64,000 nt of DNA from Negativibacillus massiliensis (GCF_900148495.1 NZ_FTRU01000008.1:1628208-1692207), one strand, 5' to 3'; shown: positions 19,011-27,984, counted from the first letter of the stretch. The notes: a model not told the origin generated them from the sequence alone. Numbers and translations: made by a program.

Positions 19011-20087
19011 TTAGCTCCGATGCTTTGATGCAATCGAAAACAGCTCGGTCACTGCCTGTTCCAAAAGCAGCCCATTGTCTGCACGGCTGCTCTTCATTCT
19101 ATGATCGGTTTGGGCAAGATAAATCACCGATTCCCTTAATGTCGAAAGCGGGTACTTTCCACAGTCGCGAAGACTGTTTCGCACTACAAAATCTCTTCCC
19201 TTATAGGAAAAGTTCTGCTTGATTTCCGCTTCACCTGCTCCCGATGCTTTTGCTGTCTTTGCAATATAAAGATCCAGATAAGCACCGGAAAGTGCCGCCA
19301 GAATAACCGTTGGCTGATAACGAAGATAGAGTAAATCCTCCACAATTCGCATCGCCTTTTCAAATCGGTCCGCAAGGATGGCCTTTGCAAGGTCGTACAC
19401 CGATCCGCTGACCGTTTTGCAAGTCACCGTTTCAATCATCTGTACAGTAATTGCGACTGGCTGTCCATCATCCTGCTGCACACTTCCTCTTGCATAAGCA
19501 CCCAGTTTTTCAATCTCCGCATTTAAGGTAAGCATATCCTTTTCGCAGCGCTCAATCAGCAGGTCACAGCAATCCTTGGTGATGGTGCATCCTCTGGATT
19601 CCAGTTTTGAACGGACAAATCGAACCAGATCCGAGGTCTCTCTCTTTTTTAATTCCAGCACAGCGCCAGCTTTGTCGCACAATGCAACCAGTTTTTTTGC
19701 ACCTGCGCTCTTTTTCGGCAGAAATTCTTCCTTATCCACCACTAAAATCAATACGGTTGTAGGTACAGGGTCTTCCAAAAGTGCCGTAATCTTCTCTTTG
19801 TCCGATGCACTCAATCCCTCAAAATCAAAGGAATCAACCACAACACACTTTTGCTCTGCCAAAAACGGCATGGCTTCACATGATTCAATCAGGCTGTCCA
19901 CAGAAAGTTCGTTTCCGTCAAACTGGTGAAAGTTAAATTCCTCAAAGTTTTCTGGAGAGGCAAGCTTAACCAGCTTTTTCCGGTACATCTCCTTGAGATA
20001 TTTTTCCTCCCCATAAAGCAGGTATACCCGATAAAGGTGTCCCAGTTTAATATTTTGTAAAAGCTGGCTTTCCTCTTTTAATATCAT
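19011..20087 (-). CDS. holA: DNA polymerase III subunit delta
   Basis: 358 residues with the clamp-loader delta layout. It starts with HLYRVYLLYGEEKYLKEMYR, and the middle has LVVDKEEFLPKK and LNAEIEKLGAYARG. The C-terminal helical domain has YLRYQPTVILAALSGAYLDL. Delta opens the sliding clamp so that the loader can place it on DNA. It has no P-loop, as expected. The comEC-holA order is common in Firmicutes, and the gap to comEC is 19 bases. Confidence 0.92.
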   Translation of the reverse strand: MILKEESQLLQNIKLGHLYRVYLLYGEEKYLKEMYRKKLVKLASPENFEEFNFHQFDGNELSVDSLIESCEAMPFLAEQKCVVVDSFDFEGLSASDKEKITALLEDPVPTTVLILVVDKEEFLPKKSAGAKKLVALCDKAGAVLELKKRETSDLVRFVRSKLESRGCTITKDCCDLLIERCEKDMLTLNAEIEKLGAYARGSVQQDDGQPVAITVQMIETVTCKTVSGSVYDLAKAILADRFEKAMRIVEDLLYLRYQPTVILAALSGAYLDLYIAKTAKASGAGEAEIKQNFSYKGRDFVVRNSLRDCGKYPLSTLRESVIYLAQTDHRMKSSRADNGLLLEQAVTELFSIASKHRS

Positions 20088-20106
20088 CCTGCATCCCTGC
20101 CTTTCC

Positions 20107-22323
20107 TTACTGCACTCTGATTTTTACAACCGGATATTCTTCCAGTGTCTTGAAAATTCCAAGATTTTTATCTTCTGGGCTCAACAGCAGCCAATTCTCT
20201 TGTTCCATCACAACATCTGCTCTATTTTGAGCATCCTGTTTTATTATATCATATTTTCCTGTCTGTTTTAACAGCTTTTTCTCTCCGGCAACAATCTCCA
20301 CACCATTTTCTCCGCTGTAAATCTGGACATTCCCCAGCAAAGTCGCCTGCAGATTCTGCGGATCAATGGGCTGTTTTCCCAGTGCTTTTTCAATGTGGGC
20401 GCTAAAACTGCCTTCTGACGGAATTGCCGCTACTTTCACCGGAAACTTTTGCAGCAGAAGGTCAATTCCCTGACTTTCATCCGTATCTTTGCTGTCACAC
20501 AACATTAGTTCCAGTTGGCCAATACCTTCACAGCGCAGAATAGTTTCGATTTCATCCGCTTCATAACTGCTGCAAATATCCCCTACAACTGCAGCCTGAT
20601 TATTTCTAGTTAAAATCATGGCATGATCCGTTCGGAAAACAGTAAGCTGATGATAGGAAGAGAGCTTCAAAACTGCTCCTACACTGCACAGACAAAATAC
20701 TGCACATACAAAAAAGCTTTTCATCCTTTGCTTTTTTCTTAAAAATGACAGAGCATCAAATCGATATGCCATCATGGTAAACAGCACTGCCACCACAATG
20801 CCGCACAGAAAAAGCTCGACTGCATGGGAATAAAACAATGCACCCGGCAACAGGGAAATTCCCTTACTGACCAGCAAAATCCACCGTGCAAACAATCCTG
20901 CCAATCCCGCCGTCACTTTGGAAACAAGCACAAAAACGCTTATATCCCCTAGCATTCCAAACAGGATAGAAAGCATCGACAAAATCATCAAGGGGGAAAC
21001 TGCCCATAAAGCAAATAATGATCCAAAAATTCCCCAAATTGCGGTGTAGTGGAAATACCACAGCATAACCGGCATGGCAAATACGGTTGCAGCTGTTGAC
21101 GCTGCCAGCGTCGAACAGACTCCCATCCAGAACCGCTCCATTCGTTTGGCAGAGCGTCCCAGCAGAAAGCTCATGATTTTTGTTTGCTGTAACATAAAAG
21201 ACAGCGGTGAGGTGCACAGGATGATTCCCAGCGTTACCACAAAGGAAAGCTGATACGAAACCGAGTAAAGCGCAAACGGAGACACTGCAACAATTCCCAT
21301 AGCTGCCGCTGCCAGAGCACAGAGGTTGTCCGAATCCCGCTGTAAAAGCCACCCCAGTGATGCAATGGAGGCCATGATGCCGGCACGAACCGCAGAAGGA
21401 GAAAACTGTGCCAATGCGACATATCCCCAGACTGGAAGCAGAACCAAGATTTTAATGTATCTTTTGGGCAAACGAAAAATTTCCAAAAACTTGGTACAGG
21501 ACAGTGCCATCAGACTGATATGGATACCGGAAACTGCGAGAATATGAACCAAACCTGCCCCTTCCATCATCTGGCGGATTGGTTCCTCCAGATTTTGTTT
21601 TTCTCCAAACAAAACGCCTTCCACAACACCCAACACTGGACTTTGATAAAGCTGTTCTGTCTTGCTGATAATCTTTCCGCGTATCGTTTCCCGTTCCTGT
21701 ATTCGTTCAATTGGCTCTGCTCCACCAAAGGCATAAAAGAAAATTCCCCGGCTTCGATCATAATTCTTTATTTCGGTTTCAAGCGGCACACAAAACCGGA
21801 CAACATCCCCTTCATCCGCAACCGGTTCCAGAAAGCTGTACAGCCTTGCTTTGACTCCCTTTGGAACAGCACTTCCTTCCCTTGTCCGGATCAGATATTT
21901 GCTTCCATAGTCTGTAACATCCCATTCCAGCACCTCGGCACAGATTTCCACCTTCTGCCCATCAAATGGTTGAATGTTTGGAAGGAGCTGTTCCAGAGAA
22001 GCAAAATGACACAAAATGGAGACACATCCGGTCAAAAGGCTCAATGACAAAACAGCCATGATCTTTCTTTTTTTCCGAAAGACAAATCGTACCAGCTGTA
22101 TCAAAAGCAAAATTCCAAGCAGGATACCCCCTACAACAAGACAGCGCGTCTGTGCCAAAGGAATGTTTTTCAGCAATCTGTCATACAGCGGCAGAAACAA
22201 CGCCGTAAATCCTAAAAAGGAGATGCAGCTATATAAAATCGGACGATCAATACTCCGTCTGGATACACAGGAAGAGTGCCTGCGCCTGTCCGTCGATGAT
22301 TTCCTCTCTGCTAAAGTCTCCAC
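20107..22323 (-). CDS. comEC: ComEC/Rec2 DNA-uptake channel with degenerate hydrolase domain
   Basis: About 738 residues. The ORF opens at 22341, but GTG 22323 has GAGGAG seven bases upstream and is the better start. Order: two N-terminal membrane helices, an OB-like domain (about 95-200), a multi-helix Competence domain (about 215-500) with GAGLVHILAVSGIHISLMAL and QFSPSAVRAGIMASIASLGW, then a C-terminal metallo-hydrolase-like domain (about 555-700). In active ComEC that last domain carries HxHxDH; the matching segment here reads LCDSKDTDESQG, with no histidines, so the nuclease site looks lost. The start overlaps the upstream DUF6483 gene. Confidence 0.88.
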   Translation of the reverse strand: METLAERKSSTDRRRHSSCVSRRSIDRPILYSCISFLGFTALFLPLYDRLLKNIPLAQTRCLVVGGILLGILLLIQLVRFVFRKKRKIMAVLSLSLLTGCVSILCHFASLEQLLPNIQPFDGQKVEICAEVLEWDVTDYGSKYLIRTREGSAVPKGVKARLYSFLEPVADEGDVVRFCVPLETEIKNYDRSRGIFFYAFGGAEPIERIQERETIRGKIISKTEQLYQSPVLGVVEGVLFGEKQNLEEPIRQMMEGAGLVHILAVSGIHISLMALSCTKFLEIFRLPKRYIKILVLLPVWGYVALAQFSPSAVRAGIMASIASLGWLLQRDSDNLCALAAAAMGIVAVSPFALYSVSYQLSFVVTLGIILCTSPLSFMLQQTKIMSFLLGRSAKRMERFWMGVCSTLAASTAATVFAMPVMLWYFHYTAIWGIFGSLFALWAVSPLMILSMLSILFGMLGDISVFVLVSKVTAGLAGLFARWILLVSKGISLLPGALFYSHAVELFLCGIVVAVLFTMMAYRFDALSFLRKKQRMKSFFVCAVFCLCSVGAVLKLSSYHQLTVFRTDHAMILTRNNQAAVVGDICSSYEADEIETILRCEGIGQLELMLCDSKDTDESQGIDLLLQKFPVKVAAIPSEGSFSAHIEKALGKQPIDPQNLQATLLGNVQIYSGENGVEIVAGEKKLLKQTGKYDIIKQDAQNRADVVMEQENWLLLSPEDKNLGIFKTLEEYPVVKIRVQ

Positions 22324-22636
22324 GATGCAGCTCCTCGTCACTCATTCTGGTCAGCTGTTCATAAAACCAGGTGACCAGCTCCTCACATTCTCTGCGGCTG
22401 ACCTTTTCTTCAACCGCTTCTTCCAACACCTCAAACAGCAGGTCTTCCGCCTGACCGATCTCCCCTAACGAGAGCATCCGGTCCAGATCATCCTGCAAAG
22501 AAATCGGTTCCCCCTGCGGCGTGGTTGGAACTAGTTCTTCCCACTCCTCACCCTTATACTCTTTATTGAAAAGCAATTTTGCATAAACCCGAATCAAGCC
22601 TTCCATCTGGCGCTTTAAAAAATCTTCTCTTGCCAT
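22247..22636 (-). CDS. DUF6483 family protein
   Basis: 129 residues, AGAGGTGA before ATG 22636. The chain is acidic and helical (MAREDFLKRQMEGLIRVYAK at the start; LEEAVEEKVSRRECEELVTW in the middle), matching the DUF6483 group of clostridial proteins. Function is unknown. It is the first gene of the comEC-holA operon and overlaps the comEC start by 77 bases. Confidence 0.7.
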   Translation of the reverse strand: MAREDFLKRQMEGLIRVYAKLLFNKEYKGEEWEELVPTTPQGEPISLQDDLDRMLSLGEIGQAEDLLFEVLEEAVEEKVSRRECEELVTWFYEQLTRMSDEELHRGDFSREEIIDGQAQALFLCIQTEY

Positions 22637-22742
22637 ACTTTCACCTCTGTCATAAATTTCCTTTATTATACTATAAATAATACTGCAAGAAAAGCCAAAG
22701 ATTTCTTTGAGTCCTTTTTAAATTTTATTCGAGGTGAAGATT

Positions 22743-23234
22743 ATGACTAAAAAACAATCCATTATTTCGTTGATTGCAAGCCTTGCTCTGGTCTTTTTGA
22801 CCAGCGGACTTTCTTCCCTGCTTTCCAAAAACGGCATGGAAAGTTATCCCAATCTGGCAAAGCCGCCGCTTGCTCCTCCCGGAATTGTCTTTCCAATTGT
22901 GTGGGGAATCCTGTTCTTTTTGATGGCAATTTCGTCCTGGCTTATCTTAAAAGAACTGACTCAGACCTTTTCGATTAAAGGAGCTTTGCTCTCCACTCCG
23001 CTTTTGCTTTATTTTGCTCAGCTTTTGGTAAACTTCTTCTGGTCCATTCTGTTTTTCCGCTTTGCCTGGTATCTGTTTGCTTTTTTCTGGCTGCTCCTGT
23101 TAATCTTTCTTGTATACAAAATGATTCGCTCCTTTGAACGGATCAGTCACACCGCTGCCTACTTGCAGATTCCCTATCTTTTATGGCTGGTTTTTGCCGG
23201 ATATTTAAATCTCGGTATTTGGGTATTAAACTAA
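22743..23234 (+). CDS. tspO: TspO/MBR family membrane protein
   Basis: 163 residues from ATG 22743 (GAGGTGAA five bases upstream). Five membrane helices and the family signature are clear: PNLAKPPLAPPGIVFPIVWG in the first loop, LYFAQLLVNFFWSILFF in the third helix and YLLWLVFAGYLNLGIWVLN at the end. TspO binds porphyrins and similar ligands. Its cellular role in Clostridia is not settled. It stands between divergent operons and has no partner gene. Confidence 0.92.
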   Translation: MTKKQSIISLIASLALVFLTSGLSSLLSKNGMESYPNLAKPPLAPPGIVFPIVWGILFFLMAISSWLILKELTQTFSIKGALLSTPLLLYFAQLLVNFFWSILFFRFAWYLFAFFWLLLLIFLVYKMIRSFERISHTAAYLQIPYLLWLVFAGYLNLGIWVLN

Positions 23235-23365
23235 TAAAATCGGCTTTATCCTGCGATTTTTTACGCTGCAAGCAATGCTTGCGGTAAAAGGAAGGAACTC
23301 TTTGTTGTTTTTAGGTGATAGGTTTGATATACTCTGCTTAAACCAAAAGACAAGAGGTGTTCTTT

Positions 23366-24004
23366 ATGACAATGGGCGAAAAAATACAGCTGCTGCGAAA
23401 AAAGCAAAACTGGTCACAGGAAACACTGGCAGAAAAGCTCTCCGTTTCCCGCCAGGCAGTTTCCCTTTGGGAGCGGGATGAATCTCAACCGGAACTTGAT
23501 AAAATACTAAAACTTGCAAAAATATTTTCAGTGACGACCGATTATCTGATCGATGATTCTGTAACGGAGATTGCTTCACCTGTTTCTTGTGGCAAAACTT
23601 CTTTTGAAAACAATCCTAAAAAGAAAGAAAGCCGTCACATCACAGAATTTTTTCTCCTTGCAACCTTTCTGGATGCTGTGGGACTTCTCCTCTCTGCATT
23701 ATTATGGAAAGAGTATCAAAGGTACATCATGCTCCTTCCCGGATTAATTCTTCAGCTTCTTGCCCTTGTACTTGCAGTAGGGGTTTGGCATTGCTTCGAT
23801 CTTTCTCAGAGCAAAAATCGGATGCTTCGCCGATGGTTTGCAAAAAATATGTGGCTTCTGCTTCCTATTCCTGTTCTGTGGCTGAGTCGTGTTATATTTT
23901 CTCTGCTTCCTTTTCCCTACCTTGGCATACTTCCCGATATGTTTTCCCTGATTATGTACCTTACGATTTGTCCTCTCGCTGTACGGTTTTTAAATAAAGC
24001 CTAA
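23366..24004 (+). CDS. XRE-family regulator with C-terminal membrane domain
   Basis: 212 residues from ATG 23366, with AGAGGTG upstream. Residues 1-65 are a helix-turn-helix of the Cro/CI type (MGEKIQLLRKKQNWSQETLA; SRQAVSLWERDESQPEL; TTDYLIDD). A linker follows, then about four membrane helices from residue 95 on. The layout suggests a membrane-tethered regulator, and its ligand and targets are unknown. It ends at a bidirectional terminator. Confidence 0.85.
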   Translation: MTMGEKIQLLRKKQNWSQETLAEKLSVSRQAVSLWERDESQPELDKILKLAKIFSVTTDYLIDDSVTEIASPVSCGKTSFENNPKKKESRHITEFFLLATFLDAVGLLLSALLWKEYQRYIMLLPGLILQLLALVLAVGVWHCFDLSQSKNRMLRRWFAKNMWLLLPIPVLWLSRVIFSLLPFPYLGILPDMFSLIMYLTICPLAVRFLNKA

Positions 24005-24007
24005 CAA

Positions 24008-24042
24008 AAGAAGCACTGCCAAAAAGGCAGTGCTTCTTTTTC
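24008..24042. terminator. Bidirectional terminator
   Basis: AAGAAGCACTGCC pairs with GGCAGTGCTTCTT around AAAAA, with T-runs on both strands, between the XRE gene and the convergent MATE gene. Confidence 0.9.
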
Positions 24043-24050
24043 AATTTTTA

Positions 24051-25415
24051 TCAGGTTAATTTTTCCTTACGAGCATCCTGCCTTTTTAATATCAGGAAAT
24101 ATCCAACACACAACAGCAGATTTGCCACTGCAGAAATCGGAACTGCAAGGCTGATTAAAAACATTCCGGTATTCGGCAAACGGCTGAAAAGATAGGATAA
24201 CGGAACTCGAACTAGAAATGCCGCTGCCAGTCCCTGTGCCATAACAAAGGTGGTGTGTTCCCTGCCGTTAAAATAACCCAGGAAGCAGAAGGTCAGCGGG
24301 ATCATCAGATACTCAAAGGAGCTTCCATGCAGATACTCTGCGGTTGCCGCTATAACTGCTGGATCATCTGCAAACAAGGAACCTAAAAGTCCTCCCTGGA
24401 AGAAGGTCAGCAGGAACATTCCCACACCAAAGAGCAGCGAAATTCTCTGTGCGATAAACAGTGAACGTGTTGCTCGTTCTGGCTGTTCTGCACCGATATT
24501 TTGTGCAACAAAGGCAGAGAGCGCCGACATAAATGCCATCGGTACGATAGACAAAAAGACATACAGCTTCTCCGACACGCCGATTCCAGCGGAAGCAACC
24601 AGCCCCAGAGAATTTACAATGCTGGTAATGATCAAAAAGGAAATATTGACTAGAAAGTCCTGTAAAGCAATCGGGCTTCCGACCTTCAAAATGGATTTGA
24701 TTTTGTGTTCTCTCTGGAAATTTTCCTTCTCTACTGTAAATGGCAGCGGATTTTTTCGGATAAAGGCAATCGAAAACGCTACACTGACTGCCTGTGCAAT
24801 TACCGTCGCAAATGCTGCTCCCGATGCCTTCATGTCAAATACACCGACAAACAGCAAATCGAGAACAATATTGACAATACATGCAATCAGTACAAACAAA
24901 AATGGCGAGCGGGAATTTCCGATTCCACGGAAAATACCGCTGATTCCATTGTAGGCTGTGATAAAGATCATTCCGCCTGAACAGATACGGATATAGCGAA
25001 CTGTTTCATCCACTGCTTCTGCCGGAACATTCATCAACTTTGTAGCCTGCGGAGCAAACAAAATCATAAACGCTGTCATAAAAATTGCAAGCAGCGCAAA
25101 CAATTTAATCTGTCCTGCTACGATATCACCGGCTTCTTCTGGCTTCTGTGCTCCCATTGCTTTTCCCAGAAGTACTGTAACACCCATAGTTAAGCCCGTT
25201 ACAATTACTGTTGCCGACTGCATCACCTGACTTCCGGTTGCAACCGCCGAAACACTTTCGGTCGGAGAAAAACGTCCTACTACTGCCAGATCCACCCCGC
25301 CGTACAAAGCCTGCAGCAGCAGTGAAAGCATCAGTGGAAGTGCAAAATAGATGAGTGGGGCCGCAATCGGACCGGAAAGAAAACTGTTTTCCTGATATCT
25401 TTCCTGTTTTGACAT
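24051..25415 (-). CDS. MATE family efflux transporter (1)
   Basis: 454 residues from ATG 25415. A TTG at 25421 is also possible, because AGGAGG lies 5 bases from the TTG and 11 from the ATG. Twelve membrane helices in two MatE halves (PLIYFALPLMLSLLLQALYG with AVVGRFSPTESVSAVATG, and the second half from about residue 240). Members export drugs or metabolites in exchange for Na+ or H+. Upstream the leader holds a short ORF overlapping a terminator hairpin, suggesting that expression is controlled by attenuation. Two other MATE genes are in the window. Confidence 0.92.
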   Translation of the reverse strand: MSKQERYQENSFLSGPIAAPLIYFALPLMLSLLLQALYGGVDLAVVGRFSPTESVSAVATGSQVMQSATVIVTGLTMGVTVLLGKAMGAQKPEEAGDIVAGQIKLFALLAIFMTAFMILFAPQATKLMNVPAEAVDETVRYIRICSGGMIFITAYNGISGIFRGIGNSRSPFLFVLIACIVNIVLDLLFVGVFDMKASGAAFATVIAQAVSVAFSIAFIRKNPLPFTVEKENFQREHKIKSILKVGSPIALQDFLVNISFLIITSIVNSLGLVASAGIGVSEKLYVFLSIVPMAFMSALSAFVAQNIGAEQPERATRSLFIAQRISLLFGVGMFLLTFFQGGLLGSLFADDPAVIAATAEYLHGSSFEYLMIPLTFCFLGYFNGREHTTFVMAQGLAAAFLVRVPLSYLFSRLPNTGMFLISLAVPISAVANLLLCVGYFLILKRQDARKEKLT

Positions 25416-25460
25416 AAACAAAAAATCCTCCTAATCTTCTATTTCCTTCAATTTTGGCAT

Positions 25461-25495
25461 AAAAAAATCGCCAACAAGTTATACACTTGTTAGCG
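25461..25495 (-). terminator. Leader terminator (putative attenuator) of MATE gene 1
   Basis: On the minus strand CGCTAACAAG pairs with CTTGTTGGCG (one wobble) around a 7-base loop, followed by ATTTTTTT. It lies between the promoter and the MATE start, so transcripts must pass it. Confidence 0.75.
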
Positions 25496-25516
25496 ATAAT
25501 GTACCAAACGAAGCAT
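25490..25516 (-). CDS. Putative eight-codon leader peptide ahead of MATE gene 1
   Basis: The minus strand reads ATG-CTT-CGT-TTG-GTA-CAT-TAT-CGC-TAA (MLRLVHYR). The predicted transcript starts only about 11 bases before it, and the ribosome site is weak (CAGG). Its last two codons lie inside the 5' arm of the terminator hairpin, so a ribosome held here would block hairpin formation. Expression is inferred, not shown. Confidence 0.4.
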   Translation of the reverse strand: MLRLVHYR

Positions 25517-25533
25517 CCTGATAATGCCTGTTG

Positions 25534-25562
25534 ATTGTAACAGAAAAATCCTTGGAAGTCAA
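25534..25562 (-). promoter_or_regulatory. Promoter of MATE gene 1
   Basis: On the minus strand TTGACT (25562-25557) and TACAAT (25539-25534) with a 17-base spacer. Confidence 0.7.
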
Positions 25563-25583
25563 TCCCCTTTTTTCTGCTTCATA

Positions 25584-25612
25584 TTTACATTCCATACAAA
25601 ACGAACTATAAT
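25584..25612 (+). promoter_or_regulatory. Promoter of the hydroxyacid dehydrogenase gene
   Basis: TTTACA (25584-25589) and TATAAT (25607-25612) with a 17-base spacer, divergent from the MATE promoter. Confidence 0.65.
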
Positions 25613-25657
25613 GAAAACAATCAACAGCTTTTATATCAATGTTACGGAGGGATCTCA

Positions 25658-26605
25658 ATGAAAATTGTTCTGCTGGAATCTCTGGGTATTTCCCAGGAAA
25701 TACTCGATCAATATGCTCAGAAGCTTAAAGCAAAGGGTCATACCTTTGAAAATTATCCTAAGGATACCGACCCTAAGGTGCAGATTGAGCACGCCAAAGA
25801 TGCCGACATCCTGATGATCGCAAATATGCCTCTGTCCGGAGAAGTCATCCGCGCCTGCAAAAACTTAAAATTCATCGATGTCGCCTTTACTGGTGTTGAC
25901 CACGTCGACCTTGCTGCTGCCAAGGAAATGGGAGTTAAGGTAAGCAATGCTGCCGGATATTCCACTCAGGCAGTTGCCGAAATTGCACTGTGTATGATGC
26001 TTTCTCTGCTGCGCAACATTCCGCAGGTGGAAGAAAGATGCCGGGAAGGCAAAACCAAAGATGGTCTGGTCGGCTGTGAGCTTCGCGGCAAAACGGTTGG
26101 AATTGTAGGTGCCGGTGCTATCGGATGCCGCACTGCTGAACTTTGCCATGCTTTCGGCTGCAAGGTACTGGGATACAAACGCCATGTAAAAGGGGACGAA
26201 CCTTCCTTTATCGAATTTGTTTCCTTGGATGAGCTGCTTTCCCGCTCGGACATCGTATCCCTTCACTGTCCAATCAACGAAGACTCCAAACACCTCGTCA
26301 ATGCGCAGACCATCTCCAAGATGAAGAAAGGTGCATATTTGATCAACACAGCCCGCGGACCAGTCGTAGATTCTCAGGCTCTGGCAGATGCATTGAACAA
26401 CGGTTATCTCTCCGGTGCCGGAATCGATGTATTCGAAAAAGAACCACCACTCGATACCGATCATCCTCTGCTGCACAGCAAAAACACCATTGTTACCCCA
26501 CACGTTGCTTTTGCTTCTGCTGAGTCGATGATTGCAAGAGCTGATATTGTGTTCGACAACATTGAAGCTTTCCTTTCTGGAAATCAGAAAAATATTATCC
26601 TGTAA
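25658..26605 (+). CDS. D-isomer-specific 2-hydroxyacid dehydrogenase
   Basis: 315 residues, ACGGAGGGA before ATG 25658. The NAD site GIVGAGAIG is at 148-156. The catalytic set matches R233 (INTARGPVVD), E262 (GIDVFEKEPPL) and H282 (VTPHVAFAS). The family reduces 2-keto acids to D-2-hydroxy acids with NADH (lactate-, glycerate- or phosphoglycerate-type). The lack of a C-terminal ACT domain makes biosynthetic SerA less likely. Single gene with its own promoter and terminator. Confidence 0.9.
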   Translation: MKIVLLESLGISQEILDQYAQKLKAKGHTFENYPKDTDPKVQIEHAKDADILMIANMPLSGEVIRACKNLKFIDVAFTGVDHVDLAAAKEMGVKVSNAAGYSTQAVAEIALCMMLSLLRNIPQVEERCREGKTKDGLVGCELRGKTVGIVGAGAIGCRTAELCHAFGCKVLGYKRHVKGDEPSFIEFVSLDELLSRSDIVSLHCPINEDSKHLVNAQTISKMKKGAYLINTARGPVVDSQALADALNNGYLSGAGIDVFEKEPPLDTDHPLLHSKNTIVTPHVAFASAESMIARADIVFDNIEAFLSGNQKNIIL

Positions 26606-26607
26606 TG

Positions 26608-26643
26608 CAAAAGGGATTTCACCGAACTGGTGAAATCCCTTTT
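26608..26643. terminator. Bidirectional terminator
   Basis: AAAAGGGATTTCACC pairs with GGTGAAATCCCTTTT around GAACT, between convergent genes. Confidence 0.9.
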
Positions 26644-26648
26644 CTTAT

Positions 26649-27326
26649 TTACTCAAATACAATACTTTTTGCAATTTCTTCTATTTCCTCTGAGGAAGCA
26701 CTGTTTTCTGCAAACTGGATGGCAATATAAACATGACGGCTGTCGTCATAGGAAACAATGCCCGGCACTTCGATATCCGGGATTTCGGCAGCAGATTTTC
26801 CACTATTCATCTGCTCTGGATCTTTATATCGCACCGTTGCAAGGGCGGTTTCCCATGTTTCTCCGGAAGCAATCGGAGTATATGGGTCCATCTCCCATGC
26901 GTAAAGACTGCCCAAACGGATTCCGGAATAAACTACCTTGTAATAATCCTCTTCCGGTACATTCTCCATTGGTTCATAGGTATTGCAGGCAATCACACCT
27001 GCATATTGCCCATCTGCGTACAGCTCCACTGTCGAAATCAGCATGCCATAACTTTCCTGTTCTCTCTTTTCCTTATCTTCCGGATTTTTTATCTCCCAGC
27101 CTTCAGGCAAAGCAAGGGAAATCTCAAACGGCTCGATACCAAACTTTTCCTGATATGTTTCCTCATCATAAGCTGGGAAAGAAAGCACTGTATTATTTTC
27201 CTGATTGCTTTGGGCGACAACAACCTTTTCATCTGTTCCCTGCACCGATTGTCCACATCCTGAAAAACATCCGGCCACACCTGCAAGGACGATAGCCGCT
27301 GTGATTATAGAAAATACCCGTCTCAT
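26649..27326 (-). CDS. Putative lipoprotein
   Basis: 225 residues, AAGGAGG seven bases before ATG 27326. The N-terminus MRRVFSIITAAIVLAGVAGC is a lipoprotein signal peptide with the lipid-modified cysteine most likely at residue 20. The mature part starts with a Gly/Gln/Asn linker and then a compact domain (about 55-225) containing ISLALPEGWEIKNPED and AIQFAENSASSEEIEEIAKS. This resembles PsbP/DUF-type lipoprotein domains that evaluate a beta-sheet with a C-terminal helix, but I cannot name a function. It lies 12 bases downstream of the Imm5-like gene. Confidence 0.75.
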   Translation of the reverse strand: MRRVFSIITAAIVLAGVAGCFSGCGQSVQGTDEKVVVAQSNQENNTVLSFPAYDEETYQEKFGIEPFEISLALPEGWEIKNPEDKEKREQESYGMLISTVELYADGQYAGVIACNTYEPMENVPEEDYYKVVYSGIRLGSLYAWEMDPYTPIASGETWETALATVRYKDPEQMNSGKSAAEIPDIEVPGIVSYDDSRHVYIAIQFAENSASSEEIEEIAKSIVFE

Positions 27327-27338
27327 CTTTTTTCCTCC

Positions 27339-27878
27339 TTATTTTAAAAAGGATGCCCACTCTCTCTGGAGGGTTGGTTCCTGCTGTTCCCAGAATAACA
27401 GCCGCTGGACATATTCTGCACAACGCTTTTCCACCGGCTGAATACAATGTTCGATACCATATCGATGTACCAATGCCGTCAGTTCATAAATGGGATATCC
27501 CAGCGCATGTCCTGGCGTATGAATCACCGAACATCCCTGTGCTGCTGCATGACACAAAGCGATCTCTTCCGGGCTGTTCAGCTCCTTCGCCATCGCATGC
27601 ACCTGCAGGATTGCCTGTTTTGCCTGCGGCATTTTGATCTTCCCCTCTGACCACAGACTGCACAGCTCTATCATCTGTTCTGGGCGGAGGTCTTCTGGAT
27701 AGCGATTGGTCAAAACCTGTACTCCCTGAGAAGCAAGCTCCATTCCCCACAAAACCACTACCCTGCGGTTTTGCCGGGTTAGAAGCCAGCTCAATTCCTG
27801 CAAACAGGAGCTTTCCTTTGAAAACAAAACTTTATTTTTCCGCTTTTGTTTTGCTTTTACTTCCTCAAACCATTCCAC
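27339..27878 (-). CDS. Imm5-like putative immunity protein
   Basis: 179 residues from GTG 27878 with GGAGGG upstream. It is an all-helical protein. The stretch KQAILQVHAMAKELN and then CHAAAQGCSVIHTPGHALGY resembles the Imm5-like family, in which conserved A..A.H and H...HA helices recur. The family was named for genes near toxins, but I see no toxin here, so immunity is only a label. It overlaps no other gene and is followed by the lipoprotein gene. Confidence 0.55.
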   Translation of the reverse strand: MEWFEEVKAKQKRKNKVLFSKESSCLQELSWLLTRQNRRVVVLWGMELASQGVQVLTNRYPEDLRPEQMIELCSLWSEGKIKMPQAKQAILQVHAMAKELNSPEEIALCHAAAQGCSVIHTPGHALGYPIYELTALVHRYGIEHCIQPVEKRCAEYVQRLLFWEQQEPTLQREWASFLK

Positions 27879-27942
27879 TTTCCATCACCCTCCCGATATT
27901 TTTATTATAGCACAGCACTTCGTATGGATAAATATTTCACAC

Positions 27943-27984
27943 AAAAAAGGTGGAAAATCTGAAGATCAGATTTTCCACCTTTTT
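27943..27984. terminator. Terminator of the C26 hydrolase gene
   Basis: AAAAAGGTGGAAAATCTG pairs with CAGATTTTCCACCTTTTT around AAGAT. Confidence 0.9.

Noticed and set aside
22324..22341. ComEC start at 22341
   Set aside because: That GTG has no ribosome site, while GTG 22323 has GAGGAG at the right distance.
26630..27295. 221-codon plus-strand ORF opposite the lipoprotein gene
   Set aside because: No ribosome site, composition unlike a real protein, and the minus-strand lipoprotein with its signal peptide explains the region.
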